A DNA stretch of 64,000 nt from Leptospira wolffii serovar Khorat str. Khorat-H2 (GTDB lineage Bacteria > Spirochaetota > Leptospiria > Leptospirales > Leptospiraceae). Below the pieces are notes generated by a model that worked only from the letters and a program-made list of their open reading frames with translations, was not told the DNA's origin and searched no databases. Below are positions 50,728 to 60,070 of this stretch, in pieces; the stretch's first letter is position 1, and every line of letters starts with the position of its first letter. The stretch covers positions 310,001 to 374,000 of the forward strand of contig NZ_AKWX02000007.1 in assembly GCF_000306115.2 (NCBI RefSeq). The letters are read 5' to 3'. A program made the position numbers and the translations under genes.

Positions 50728-52902
50728 TCACAATCCTTTGGATTCGTCGAAGCGGATGAGAAAAAGTCCGGAACCTTCCGAGAGTTCCCAATTTCTGAGA
50801 TCCGGTTCCTCTTCCCAGGTTTCCAGATCGCAAAGGATGAGATCCGCCTCCGAGAGTATATGGGGATCCTGGCCTCTTAGAATCGGTATTTTCTCTTTTT
50901 TTAATATATTTCTCTCTTTTGAGGAAAGATGCGGCACTCTTCCTCTCGGATCCCATACGGAAATTTTGGCGCCTAGATTTTTAGCCAGGGATTGCGAAAG
51001 AGATAATAGTTTTGCGTCCTTGTCGGAATACATTGCGAGGATTATCCGGTCCAATTCTCCCAATTTCTCCGAGACCAGAATTCCTGCGTTGCCGGTGGAT
51101 TCGGATAATAACGTGCGGATCTTACCTCCCAAGACGTCGTCACTAAAAAGGGATCTCGCGCCGCCCGTCAGAAACATATTATAATTTCCTGACTGGATGG
51201 TTTTTAAGATGTCCCGGGTAACGTTATCCGAAGGTTTATATAAAGTTTTCAACTTCAGCCCCAGTTCCCTGGAAAGTTTGAACAAGGGCTCGAAGCTCGT
51301 CTTTTCGTATTTCTGTGCGGTCTTTCCGGAAATCCATGAGTCGGGTGTGAGGTGCAAAGCAGTCACGGATTTTTTCTTGGTTCCGTTATGAAAGAGTCCC
51401 GATGCCAAACGAAGAAGGTCTATCCCTCTGGAATGAAGTGCAAACGCCAAAAGTATACCTTCTTCCTTTTGGGAATCGTCCGATGCAAAGATCCGATCGA
51501 TCAGATTGAGAGTGGGGCCGGTCATATAAGTGGTGACGAGCGCCATAAGCACCATCATGGAAAAAACTTGGGAGGAAAGGATTCCTATATCGTAGCCTAT
51601 ATTTAGGACGATCAATTCCATGAGGCCTCTCGTATTCATGAGGGCTCCTAAGGAAAGGGAATCCTTCCAAGACTTGCCGGAGATTTTGGCGGCGAATGCG
51701 CTTCCCGCGAATTTACCTATGATGGCGACGGAAAGAACAAAGGCGAATTCGGACCATAGATTTCCTTCGTTTAGGAGTCCGATTTGGGTTCTGATTCCGG
51801 TTAACGCGAAGAATAGAGGAAGAAAAATCGCAGTACTCAAATCCTCCACTTTCTCCGCGAGTAATGTCCTGAGTTTGGGTTTATCAGGCATCACCACTCC
51901 GGCCAGGAAGGCTCCGAATAAAGCGTGGATTCCTATGGATTCGGTAATCCATGCGGAAGCGACCGGAAAGAGTAGGAAGAATGCCACCGCGGTCTTAGTG
52001 AACGCCTCCCTGTTCGTGAAGATTCTTCCCGCCCTATGCATGGCTGGTTGGACCAATTTCCACATTATAAGAACATAAACTAATGCGAGAAGAATGGTGA
52101 GTAGTCCAGGAAGAAGTCCTCCGGCATGCACGAGCGCGATCACCACCGCTAAAAGACACCACGCGGTTAGATCGTCAGAAGCGGCGCAGGTAAGGGCGAG
52201 GCCTCCTAATTTCGTCTTGGTTAGACCTCGTTCCTGAACGATTCTCGCAAGAACCGGAAATGCGGTGATGCTCATTCCGATACCCATAAACAGGGAAAAG
52301 GCGAGAAAGCTGACTCCGGAAGGCGCTAAATTAGGATAGAGTGAAATTGCCAGAACTCCTCCTAATAGAAAAGGAGCTAGGATGCTCGCATGAGAGATCA
52401 GAATTGCGGAATCCGCTTGGTTTCTAAGAACCTTTAGATCCAATTCCATTCCCACTACGAACATGAAGAAGACTAGGCCGATCTGGCTCAATAATTGTAA
52501 AGAGGAGAGGGAGGCCTTGGGAAATAGGAATTGGTAGGTCTCCGGAAACAAAGTGCCGATTAGGGAGGGCCCGAGCAGAATGCCCGCAAGAATTTCTCCC
52601 ACAACGAAGGGTTGGCGGATTGTGACCGCAAGTTTTCCGAAGATTCGAGTCGCGACGATCACAATTCCGATCTGTAGAAGCAGCAATGGAAGAGGCTCAT
52701 GAAATCCGGCCAGTAATTTCTTACCCGCATTTTTCCAAGTTTCCCATCCGTCCCAAGAGGAATCGGAACCGGGAAGAATGGAATCGGAGATTCTAACACC
52801 CGGCTTTGCGTTTTCGAGAATTTGGCCTTGTTTGACTACGAGAAAAAAACAGGCGAAGAAGACTAGGATAAGAAGAAGGTAGAAGACAGCGTTTCGTTTC
52901 AT
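50728..52902 (-). CDS. CPA2-family cation:proton antiporter with a C-terminal stress-like domain
   Basis: The 724-residue protein starts with an extra hydrophobic segment (residues 8-24) and a short polar linker. The antiporter body then has about twelve helices, including GEILAGILLGP, SQIGLVFFMFVVGMELD, SITAFPVLARI and ASDDLTAWCLL with the paired Asp of CPA2 exchangers. The last 230 residues are a cytosolic Usp-like region, as in plant CHX proteins. It likely exchanges K+ or Na+ for H+. Its convergent position against kdp supports a K+ role, by inference. Confidence 0.88.
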   Translation of the reverse strand: MKRNAVFYLLLILVFFACFFLVVKQGQILENAKPGVRISDSILPGSDSSWDGWETWKNAGKKLLAGFHEPLPLLLLQIGIVIVATRIFGKLAVTIRQPFVVGEILAGILLGPSLIGTLFPETYQFLFPKASLSSLQLLSQIGLVFFMFVVGMELDLKVLRNQADSAILISHASILAPFLLGGVLAISLYPNLAPSGVSFLAFSLFMGIGMSITAFPVLARIVQERGLTKTKLGGLALTCAASDDLTAWCLLAVVIALVHAGGLLPGLLTILLALVYVLIMWKLVQPAMHRAGRIFTNREAFTKTAVAFFLLFPVASAWITESIGIHALFGAFLAGVVMPDKPKLRTLLAEKVEDLSTAIFLPLFFALTGIRTQIGLLNEGNLWSEFAFVLSVAIIGKFAGSAFAAKISGKSWKDSLSLGALMNTRGLMELIVLNIGYDIGILSSQVFSMMVLMALVTTYMTGPTLNLIDRIFASDDSQKEEGILLAFALHSRGIDLLRLASGLFHNGTKKKSVTALHLTPDSWISGKTAQKYEKTSFEPLFKLSRELGLKLKTLYKPSDNVTRDILKTIQSGNYNMFLTGGARSLFSDDVLGGKIRTLLSESTGNAGILVSEKLGELDRIILAMYSDKDAKLLSLSQSLAKNLGAKISVWDPRGRVPHLSSKERNILKKEKIPILRGQDPHILSEADLILCDLETWEEEPDLRNWELSEGSGLFLIRFDESKGL

Positions 52903-52964
52903 TCTACTGTTCGAATTCCATAATGTAAAAGATAGACTAAGGAGAAAAGAAGAATCTTCGAAAA

Positions 52965-53822
52965 TTAATCGGAGAAATATTTTTCCCAGAGTCCGTTTTC
53001 TCTCAGATAATTCGTTCCGAACTCCGCAGCCTCCAAAGGAGGGAGAGTCTCGGATGCGCTCTCAACCTTAGATAGAAATAGGAAGGTCTTTCTTTCCTTT
53101 TTCCAAAGAAACCAATACCAAGAAACGCTTCTTCCCGCTCCGTAACCGGTTCCCGAATCGGAATAGAATTCCTTTGCGTTTCCCCAGGGGCCGCGGATGA
53201 AATGGATCCCGCTGGGATTTCGAATTTCTCCCGGATTTCGAGATAAACCTTCCAGTACGGCGCTTCTATTCTTGGGTCGTATCTCCAGATCCTTTGAGAA
53301 GAATTTCCATAAGAAGGAGAAGAATTCCTCAGGCGTCCAAACATATCCCCCGTCCATCCAGAAGGCCCGATTCGGATCGGAGGGGAGGTCCGTAGGAAGT
53401 CCTACTTTGGAAAGCCAGGTTTTGAGCTTCAAAGCTCCCGTATCGTTCCAGATTTTCTGAAAATACCAAACTACGGAATGATCCAGAGAAGACTTAAGAT
53501 TTTGGTCCTTCTGCCATCGGATATAAGGATACTTGGTTTTGTCCCAAGGATAGGATCCTTGGGGGTCTTTCCAGGTTCCTGTCTCCAACGCCGCCAAGGC
53601 CAAAACAGGCTGGAAAGCATACATTACCGGAGAAGTTTCCCTGCAAGAATTCGAGCCTGCCTTGAAGAGGATTCCCTCTTCCAGATCGGCGAGTAGGATG
53701 CAGACTTTTTTGTCGCTTCCGGATATTTCGGAGGTCCGCATACCCGGAGATTCGATTCCCGCTCCGGAAGAACAGGAGATCAGGAAGAGAATATGCAAAA
53801 AAATGAAAGTGTTCCTAAGCAT
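52965..53822 (-). CDS. Class D beta-lactamase-like lipoprotein with a lost active site
   Basis: The 285-residue protein has a LISC lipobox (Cys17). It then follows OXA enzymes closely: SSLDHSVVWYFQKIW, RAFWMDGGYVWTPEEFF and YSDSGTG. In active OXA enzymes the nucleophile motif is S-T-F-K; here the aligned residues are Tyr68-Ala-Phe-Gln71, so both Ser and Lys are missing. The KTG motif is DSG (222-224). SVV (116-118) is intact. It cannot hydrolyse beta-lactams in the usual way and may sense or scaffold peptidoglycan. Its start overlaps the upstream membrane-protein gene by 8 bp. Confidence 0.75.
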   Translation of the reverse strand: MLRNTFIFLHILFLISCSSGAGIESPGMRTSEISGSDKKVCILLADLEEGILFKAGSNSCRETSPVMYAFQPVLALAALETGTWKDPQGSYPWDKTKYPYIRWQKDQNLKSSLDHSVVWYFQKIWNDTGALKLKTWLSKVGLPTDLPSDPNRAFWMDGGYVWTPEEFFSFLWKFFSKDLEIRPKNRSAVLEGLSRNPGEIRNPSGIHFIRGPWGNAKEFYSDSGTGYGAGRSVSWYWFLWKKERKTFLFLSKVESASETLPPLEAAEFGTNYLRENGLWEKYFSD

Positions 53823-54327
53823 ACCATGCTGCGATCGTGAGATAGATCAGGAATAGGGAAATAGGAACGTAAAAATACAGATAATAGATCCCCGCCTTTC
53901 TCCAATCTATTTTGGTGTGCTCCCGTATAAATTCGGTGAGTGCGGATCTGTCCATGGAGAAAAGCCCGCTTGCGTCGTTCCATCCGAAGATATTTCTCGC
54001 GAGTCTTCCTACGATTTCTTCCTTATGATTCTGGATGGTTTCCCAAGAAGAGATCGCAGTCTTTTCGTCTGAGGAAAGCAGACCCAAGAAAATCTTCGGA
54101 ACCAAAAAGAATCTACCTATGAGAAGACTGGAAGAGCGAGTGAGTAAGCCGTAGAAGAATAGTGCGGAGAGTTGAGGATTCTCCCTTTTAAGGGCGAACA
54201 CGATATATAAGATAATTGCGTATGCTCCGTATCCTAGGATATAGCCGGCAAGTTCCCATCTTCGATTGGATTTTTTTTCCTTCAAAAATTCTCGGTACAA
54301 ATCGGTCTCTTGGATCGTCGGATTCAT
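53815..54327 (-). CDS. Hypothetical membrane protein
   Basis: The 170-residue protein has about four hydrophobic segments (27-48, 56-78 and a C-terminal pair near 145-168) separated by a polar helix region of about 50 residues. I do not recognise a family. It overlaps the OXA-like lipoprotein gene by 8 bp, so the two are translated together and may form one envelope unit. Confidence 0.65.
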   Translation of the reverse strand: MNPTIQETDLYREFLKEKKSNRRWELAGYILGYGAYAIILYIVFALKRENPQLSALFFYGLLTRSSSLLIGRFFLVPKIFLGLLSSDEKTAISSWETIQNHKEEIVGRLARNIFGWNDASGLFSMDRSALTEFIREHTKIDWRKAGIYYLYFYVPISLFLIYLTIAAWYA

Positions 54328-54527
54328 TTTCCTAAGCTTCTCTCTTTTTAGGATCGGAGGATTTACTTCCCGATTCTTTAGCTAAGATTTTCTCCTCTCC
54401 TCTCCGGACAAGTCTTTCTGGCCTACTTCCCAGTTCCTCATTTTATGTCCCGCCGCGATTCGGAAATCCTCCAAGGGAAAAAGAGGCAACCAACCGAAAA
54501 TAAAGAAAAAGCAAACAGGCGGGAAGG

Positions 54528-55679
54528 ATGAGCGGCGCAGTTCGTAAAAAAGAAAGAAAGATACTCACCGGGGAATTTTGGACCTCCAAACAAAGACAGT
54601 CTCATCCGTTGCATTATGTGGTAAGTTATCGCGCTTCCTTTAAACCGGAACTTCCTTCCTTTTTCATAGGAAAATATCTGGAAAAGAGAAAGGGAGTAGT
54701 GTTCGATCCTTTCGGTGGAAGGGGTACCACAGCGGTCCAGGCCAACCTGGAAGGTTATGCCGCAATCCATAACGATATCAGTCCCATGTCTCTGTATCTG
54801 GCAAAGTCCAGACAAACGGTTCCTAGTTTGGAGAAATTGGAAAAATGCCTATCTTCTCTGGACGTCTCCCGGAAAGTCCCGGAGGAAAAGTCCGATGAGG
54901 ACCTATTGCATTTCTTTCATAAGGATACTCTCAAGGAACTTAAGAACCTGAGAAGAATATTGGCGGAAGAGGATTCTCCGGAGCTTCGCTATATCGGTCT
55001 CACAGCATTGTCCAGATTGCACGGGCATAGCAACGGATTCTTTTCCGTGTATAGTTTTCCTCAGATTTCCATTCCTCCCCTAGCTCAGAAGAAGAATAAC
55101 GAGAGAAAGGGAATCGTTCCGGATTACCGCGAGACCCGTCCCCGCATTTTACAGAAGATGAGAAGGGACTTGAAGGAGGTACTACCTCCATTTTACCACG
55201 AATTCTCTTCTCGAAACGTATACACCAATCATTCCTCTATGGATTTATTCGGTTTAGAGGACGACTCGGTGGACCTGGTGGTCACCAGTCCTCCCTTCCT
55301 GGACAAGGTCAATTATGAGGAAGACAATTGGCTCCGCTATTGGTTCTTGGATATCCAATTGGAGAAAGATCAGAAGCCCAGCATATTTGCGACCATCGCG
55401 GGATGGTGCGAATTCATCCAATCCACTTTGAACGAATTGTCCCGAGTCGTTCGTCCCGGAGGAGTGGTGGTCATGGAAGTCGGAGAGGTTCGCAAGGGAA
55501 AGACGGTCTTCAATCTGGACGAATACGTGATTCGATGCGCGGAGAATAGCGGTCTGGTTTGGGAAAACACCTATATCAACGACCAGAAATTCACTAAGCT
55601 CGCTAATTGTTGGAATGTTTCCAATAATGAAAAAGGCACGAATTCCAATCGTTGCGTGGTTTTCCGGAATTTGAAATAG
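54528..55679 (+). CDS. Orphan DNA methyltransferase (amino-MTase type)
   Basis: The 383-residue protein has SAM motif I as [14 protein letters not shown] (59-72) and the catalytic motif IV as SPPF in [13 protein letters not shown]. The second is the form used by N4-cytosine and N6-adenine methyltransferases. A long variable region between them may read the target. No restriction gene is adjacent. It could modify DNA globally or be a solitary regulator; the recognition sequence cannot be read. Confidence 0.75.
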   Translation: MSGAVRKKERKILTGEFWTSKQRQSHPLHYVVSYRASFKPELPSFFIGKYLEKRKGVVFDPFGGRGTTAVQANLEGYAAIHNDISPMSLYLAKSRQTVPSLEKLEKCLSSLDVSRKVPEEKSDEDLLHFFHKDTLKELKNLRRILAEEDSPELRYIGLTALSRLHGHSNGFFSVYSFPQISIPPLAQKKNNERKGIVPDYRETRPRILQKMRRDLKEVLPPFYHEFSSRNVYTNHSSMDLFGLEDDSVDLVVTSPPFLDKVNYEEDNWLRYWFLDIQLEKDQKPSIFATIAGWCEFIQSTLNELSRVVRPGGVVVMEVGEVRKGKTVFNLDEYVIRCAENSGLVWENTYINDQKFTKLANCWNVSNNEKGTNSNRCVVFRNLK

Positions 55680-55730
55680 GCCGAGAGACCGAAATCGTTC
55701 CACCGAAAGCTAAGAAGAAATTACGGAAAT

Positions 55731-56324
55731 CTAATAGTATTCCTCCAGTAATCTTTCGAGATCTTTTTCCATTCGGGACAGATATTTAGGTTCTCTCATG
55801 GTGATATAGAGTTGGACCAAGCCTTCGTAGCATGTCAAAAATCGGATCGCAAGATCCTGGGAGTCTCCGGATTTCCAGGATCTTCCTCGGAAGGTCGCCT
55901 TAGAAAAATAGTCCGCTAATTCGTTTTTCCAACGATTCATGATCTCGTTCAGACTTTTTCCGAAATGATCCGTTTGGTCCAAGGTTTGGCTCGCGAAATT
56001 CGAAAAAGGACATCCTATAAAATTCCTTGCTCTGGAACTTCTGAGTAACATACCGCACCAAGCCTGCGTAAAATCGGAGGCATCGGGGTGCTTTCCCAAC
56101 ATGCTACGCATGTATCCGATATAGGATTTGTCCTGAGCCCGAAGATACTCCATTCCGAGCTCTTCCTTTCCGGAAAAGTGAGTGTAAAAACTCTTTCTGA
56201 ATACTCCCGCTTCTTCCAGCAACTGGTTGATTCCCGTATTCGAATAGCCCTGGATATAAAATAAACGCAAGGCTTCCTGCACGATCCGTTCCTTGGTTTC
56301 CTCGGGAGATGTCCATTTCTTCAC
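55731..56324 (-). CDS. TetR-family regulator
   Basis: The 197-residue protein has the TetR helix-turn-helix (GINQLLEEAGVFRKSFYTHF) and the C-terminal IGCPFSNFASQ that marks the same subfamily as the regulator at 41313-41906. It diverges from the crotonase operon and is likely its repressor. Tandem operator-like sites lie between them. Confidence 0.85.
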   Translation of the reverse strand: MKKWTSPEETKERIVQEALRLFYIQGYSNTGINQLLEEAGVFRKSFYTHFSGKEELGMEYLRAQDKSYIGYMRSMLGKHPDASDFTQAWCGMLLRSSRARNFIGCPFSNFASQTLDQTDHFGKSLNEIMNRWKNELADYFSKATFRGRSWKSGDSQDLAIRFLTCYEGLVQLYITMREPKYLSRMEKDLERLLEEYY

Positions 56325-56384
56325 GGGTAATAGACTGTAAAGATTAGTTCAAATGTCAAAGTATTAACTTTTCACGGGAAATAA

Positions 56385-56437
56385 AGTGGACAGATCATTC
56401 TACTTTTAAAACTTAAGGTGGAACGATCGTTCTACTT
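56385..56437. promoter_or_regulatory. Tandem operator-like direct repeat
   Basis: Two 20-bp copies start at 56386 and 56418, exactly 32 bp apart (about three helical turns), and share GTGGA, ATC and TTCTACTT. The second copy contains the perfect palindrome GAACGATCGTTC (56421-56432); the first is a degenerate copy. They lie between divergent TetR and crotonase genes, with the second about 20 bp before the crotonase start. Confidence 0.65.
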
Positions 56438-56452
56438 GTGTCGGAGGCGAAG

Positions 56453-57241
56453 ATGAGCGGATTTATAGAAAGGGAATATAGGGGAGGGGTTTTAGTCATT
56501 CGGATCAATCGCCCCGAGAGGAACGTATTCAACTGGGAGATGTTGGAGGACCTCTCCGCCGCGTATACGGAGTTGGAAGATTCGGAAGAGGCGAGAGTCG
56601 GGCTTTTGGTGGCATCCGGAAAGCATTTCACTCTGGGGTTGGAATTGGATTCCATCGCCGAGAAAGTGAAGGAAAGGGGAGAATGGCCTCTTCCGAAAAA
56701 CGGAGTGGATCCTTTCGGCATCAATATGAGGGCGAGACCCAGGAAGAAACCGATCGTTGCCGCGGCCCAAGGGTTTTGTTTTACTTTAGGAATCGAGCTT
56801 TTGCTCGCGGCGGATATTCGTCTCGCTTCCAACAAGACCATGTTCTCTCAGTTCGAAGTGCGCAGAGGTATTATGCCCTTGGGCGGGGCCTCGATTCGAA
56901 TGGTGGAAATCGCGGGTTGGGGAAACGCGATGCGCTATCTTCTCACGGGAGAAGAGTTCGGTTCCGATCAGGCGCTTCGGATGGGACTCGTCCAGGAAGT
57001 CGTTGAAAAGGATAAATTGTTCGATCGCGCCCATTCCATCGCCCGACTGATCGCGGAACAATGCGCGCCTTTGGCCATCCAGGAAACTTTGGCTTCGGCC
57101 AGACTTTCCATCCAAGACAATCGGAGGGCGGCATTCGACTCTCTTATGGAAAACGGTCTGAAATTATTCCATACGGAAGATTCTCAGGAAGGCGTAAGAT
57201 CCTTCCTCGAAAAGCGTGCTGCGGTCTTTCAAGGGAAGTAG
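56453..57241 (+). CDS. Enoyl-CoA hydratase/isomerase (crotonase) family protein
   Basis: The 262-residue protein has crotonase segments: VASGKHFTLGLELD for the oxyanion loop, GFCFTLGIELLLAADIRLAS carrying the first catalytic Glu position, and FEVRRGIMPLGGA carrying the second. Both Glu are kept, so a hydratase is likely. GGAGG sits 6 bp before the ATG at 56453. A GTG at 56438 is rejected because it overlaps the ribosome site. It heads a four-gene operon. Confidence 0.88.
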   Translation: MSGFIEREYRGGVLVIRINRPERNVFNWEMLEDLSAAYTELEDSEEARVGLLVASGKHFTLGLELDSIAEKVKERGEWPLPKNGVDPFGINMRARPRKKPIVAAAQGFCFTLGIELLLAADIRLASNKTMFSQFEVRRGIMPLGGASIRMVEIAGWGNAMRYLLTGEEFGSDQALRMGLVQEVVEKDKLFDRAHSIARLIAEQCAPLAIQETLASARLSIQDNRRAAFDSLMENGLKLFHTEDSQEGVRSFLEKRAAVFQGK

Positions 57242-57250
57242 TGGTTCGAA

Positions 57251-57628
57251 ATGAAGGATAAAAATGAGAAAGAATACCCTATCGTCTACGCCGACGCGAA
57301 TGATCAGACCGGTTGGAGGGATTATCCCATTGATCGAGTCATCTCCGGAGAGCCGAAGTCCAAGGTTAAAATCCTACGATTAGAAGGAGCGCGAACGAAA
57401 GTGATGAGATTGGCTTTGGTCTCTTCGGAGCCGTCCAAGTTCTATTATAAATTCGTTTATGATGAATCCTTTCAGTTATGCTCCGGACATATCGTTCTTT
57501 CCTTCGATTCGGGCGAAGTTGTGGAAATGTTCCCGGGAGACGTTTTGTCCGTGCCTGCAGGGAGAGAATCCGTATTCGAAATCAAAAAATCCAGCATGAA
57601 GTTCGTGGTAGTGACAGGTTATCCATGA
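57251..57628 (+). CDS. Small cupin-like protein
   Basis: The 125-residue beta-rich protein has a cupin-like C-terminal half: GHIVLSFDSGEVVEMFPGDVLSVPAG, with the G-x-P-G-D turn and a final hydrophobic strand. Metal-binding His residues are not obvious, so it may be a non-metal cupin like EutQ-type proteins. It is 9 bp after the crotonase and overlaps the next gene by ATGA. Confidence 0.7.
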   Translation: MKDKNEKEYPIVYADANDQTGWRDYPIDRVISGEPKSKVKILRLEGARTKVMRLALVSSEPSKFYYKFVYDESFQLCSGHIVLSFDSGEVVEMFPGDVLSVPAGRESVFEIKKSSMKFVVVTGYP

Positions 57629-58137
57629 ACGGAATTCGATACGATATCAATCCTCTCTGGAAATTTCTTTTGGATAGATTCGGGCTCGGGGATGCCTTTA
57701 ATTTTTTTAGTCCGTTTGCGGGAGCAGGTATAAAAGTAAAAGTGAAGGACCGGCATACAATCGAAAGCTCCATGGACCTTTCTCTTACGAACACCAATTA
57801 CGTGGAAGGGGCTCATTTTGGCGGCTCTTTGTATTCCATGTGCGATCCGTTCTACATGTTTCTGTTAATGGATCATCTCGGACCGGATTATATAGTATGG
57901 GACAAGAGTGCTCAAATAGAATTCCTGAGACCCGGAAGGGGAACCGTCCGGGCCGTTTTCCATATTCCTTCTGAGGAGTTAGATCGCATCAGGAAGACGG
58001 TCGCCGATACCCGCAAGATGAATTGGACGGCTTCTTGCGAAATATTGGACGAGGACGGAAAGCAAGTTGCGAGAATACAAAAGATACTATACGTGAGATC
58101 GAAAATCAGGACGAAGCACACAGATGAAGCAGCTTAA
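57625..58137 (+). CDS. DUF4442 hotdog thioesterase-like protein
   Basis: The 170-residue protein fits DUF4442, a hotdog-fold family related to acyl-CoA thioesterases. Features are GAHFGGSLYSMCDPFYMFLLM for the central helix and IVWDKSAQIEFLRPGRG for a strand. Catalysis is not proven for the family. It starts in the cupin stop (ATGA) and overlaps the dehydrogenase gene by 14 bp, so the order is translationally coupled. Confidence 0.78.
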   Translation: MNGIRYDINPLWKFLLDRFGLGDAFNFFSPFAGAGIKVKVKDRHTIESSMDLSLTNTNYVEGAHFGGSLYSMCDPFYMFLLMDHLGPDYIVWDKSAQIEFLRPGRGTVRAVFHIPSEELDRIRKTVADTRKMNWTASCEILDEDGKQVARIQKILYVRSKIRTKHTDEAA

Positions 58138-59125
58138 TTTCATAAGAAGAGGAAAACTCAGTTGGTTCGATGTACCCGAACCCGAATTGAAGAGCGGGAT
58201 CGAGGCGATCGTGAAGCCGATGTATGTAAGCAGATGCGATTTGGATTTCGGGATCATCTACGGAGCGACTCCGCTTCCAGGACCGATCGCTTTGGGACAT
58301 GAGATGGTGGGGGAAGTGATGGAACTGGGGGAGGACGTGAAAAATTTCCGGGTAGGAGACATCGTCATGGTTCCTTGGCATGTCAATTGCGGTTCCTGCT
58401 CTCATTGCAATAAGGGTCTACTAGCCTTTTGCTCCTCCACGGAAGATCGTCCCGGCTACGGATTCGGATACGAATGGGGAGGCGCTCTCCAGGAGCTGGT
58501 AAGAGTTCCATACGCGGACAGTATGCTGAAAAGGATTCCGAAAGGAGTCTTGCCGGAGCAAGCCGTTTCGGCGGCGGACAATCTTGCGGACGGTTATAGA
58601 TGCGTAGCTCCTTATCTGAAGGAAAATCCCTTCCGGTCCGTTCTGGTTTTGGGCGGAGTGGGAAGTTGCGGCCTCTATGCGGTCGAGACCGCCGTCGCGT
58701 TGGGAGCCAAACCTGTGTTCACCGATACGGATCTCTCGCGCTTGGAACTCGCAAAACGATTGGGGGCGGAAGCGATAGAAGCTCCTCATTCGGAAAGTCC
58801 TGGTTCCTTCGATCTGGTTGTGGATAGTACGAATACTCGAGCCGGATTGGTCACCGCTTTGGAAAGCCTGGAGCCGGGAGGTACATGTGCCTGCGTTAGC
58901 GTTCATTTTAAGAACGATATAACGGTTCCTTATTGGAAGATGTACAATACCGGAATCACTTTGAAGGTAGGAAGAGCGAATGTAGGAGCATATACGGAGG
59001 AAATTTTCGGTCTGATTTCGGAAGGGAAATTGCATCCCGAAAAAATCACCACTCATACGATCGATTGGGCGGACGCGGCAGAAGCTTACGGGCAGAGAGC
59101 TACCAAGCTTCTTGTGAAATTCTAG
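58124..59125 (+). CDS. Zinc-dependent alcohol dehydrogenase
   Basis: The 333-residue enzyme has the MDR layout. The catalytic zinc site is in SRCDLD and GHEMVGEV. The structural zinc is bound by CGSCSHCNKGLLAFC. The cofactor loop is VLVLGGVGSCGLYA. It should oxidise an alcohol or reduce an aldehyde with NAD(P). As the last operon gene it may handle an intermediate made or released by the crotonase and thioesterase. Confidence 0.9.
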   Translation: MKQLNFIRRGKLSWFDVPEPELKSGIEAIVKPMYVSRCDLDFGIIYGATPLPGPIALGHEMVGEVMELGEDVKNFRVGDIVMVPWHVNCGSCSHCNKGLLAFCSSTEDRPGYGFGYEWGGALQELVRVPYADSMLKRIPKGVLPEQAVSAADNLADGYRCVAPYLKENPFRSVLVLGGVGSCGLYAVETAVALGAKPVFTDTDLSRLELAKRLGAEAIEAPHSESPGSFDLVVDSTNTRAGLVTALESLEPGGTCACVSVHFKNDITVPYWKMYNTGITLKVGRANVGAYTEEIFGLISEGKLHPEKITTHTIDWADAAEAYGQRATKLLVKF

Positions 59126-59267
59126 CCCGGAATTCTCATAGCGGTCCTACCTCTCGCTCGACGGGGGCTTCTTCTTAAAAACCGGTATTTTGTCTCCAAA
59201 AAGGCCTAAAACCCCTCCGGAAATTTTAGAAACTACCGATAGGTAAATAGATCGAGGTACAACTCCA

Positions 59268-60065
59268 ATGATGCGTTCTCTCTGGACCGCGGCGACAGGA
59301 ATGATCGCCCAGCAATTTCATATCGATACTATTTCCAACAACTTGGCCAACGTAAACACCACCGGCTTTAAAAAGAACCGTGCCGATTTCGAGGATTTGG
59401 TGTACCAACATATGGTTCTGGCGGGAACTCCCGCCACCTCGGTGAGCGAGATTCCTACGGGAGTCAATGTGGGTCATGGTGTGAGAGCCGCCGCCTCCCA
59501 GAAACTTTTCGAGATCGGTTCCTTCCAGGCCACCGGAAATAAACTGGATCTGGCTATCACGAGCGAAATGGGATTCTTCAAGATCCAAATGCCGGACGGT
59601 AGTTTCGCTTTTACAAGAGACGGTTCCTACAAAATCGACTCCAACCAACAAGTGGTTACCTCTAACGGTTATCTTTTGGAACCTCCTATCATTCTTCCGG
59701 AGGGCGCAATTCTGAATACTCTTATGATCTCCGAACAAGGAGAAGTGACCGTGAAGATCGGAGCGGATATCCGTCCTACAGTCATCGGCCAAGTGGAGTT
59801 ATACAGATTTGTAAACCCCGCCGGTTTGCAAGCCATCGGTAAAAACTTATTCCAAGAGACGGTCGCTTCCGGTCCGGAAATTCCAGGAACTCCCGGCATG
59901 GAAGGATTCGGAAACGTCCTCCAAGGCTTCCTTGAAATGTCTAACGTTAAAATCGTGGAAGAGATGGTGAATATGATCGTGGCTCAAAGAGCTTACGAAT
60001 CCAATTCCAAGGCCATCCAGACTTCCGATAACATGCTTTCCACAGCGATCGGGTTGAAACGTTAA
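59268..60065 (+). CDS. flgG: FlgG, distal rod protein
   Basis: The 265-residue protein has the flagellar rod start MMRSLWTAATGMIAQQ, the ANVNTTGFKKNR motif and the C-terminal VNMIVAQRAYESNSKAIQTSD typical of FlgG. It forms the distal rod of the periplasmic flagellum. GAGG lies before the ATG. Confidence 0.96.
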   Translation: MMRSLWTAATGMIAQQFHIDTISNNLANVNTTGFKKNRADFEDLVYQHMVLAGTPATSVSEIPTGVNVGHGVRAAASQKLFEIGSFQATGNKLDLAITSEMGFFKIQMPDGSFAFTRDGSYKIDSNQQVVTSNGYLLEPPIILPEGAILNTLMISEQGEVTVKIGADIRPTVIGQVELYRFVNPAGLQAIGKNLFQETVASGPEIPGTPGMEGFGNVLQGFLEMSNVKIVEEMVNMIVAQRAYESNSKAIQTSDNMLSTAIGLKR

Positions 60066-60070
60066 TTAGA

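Noticed and set aside
59195..59260. Sigma28-type promoter before flgG
   Set aside because: ACCGATAG resembles the -10 element, but no -35 element lies at the right distance.
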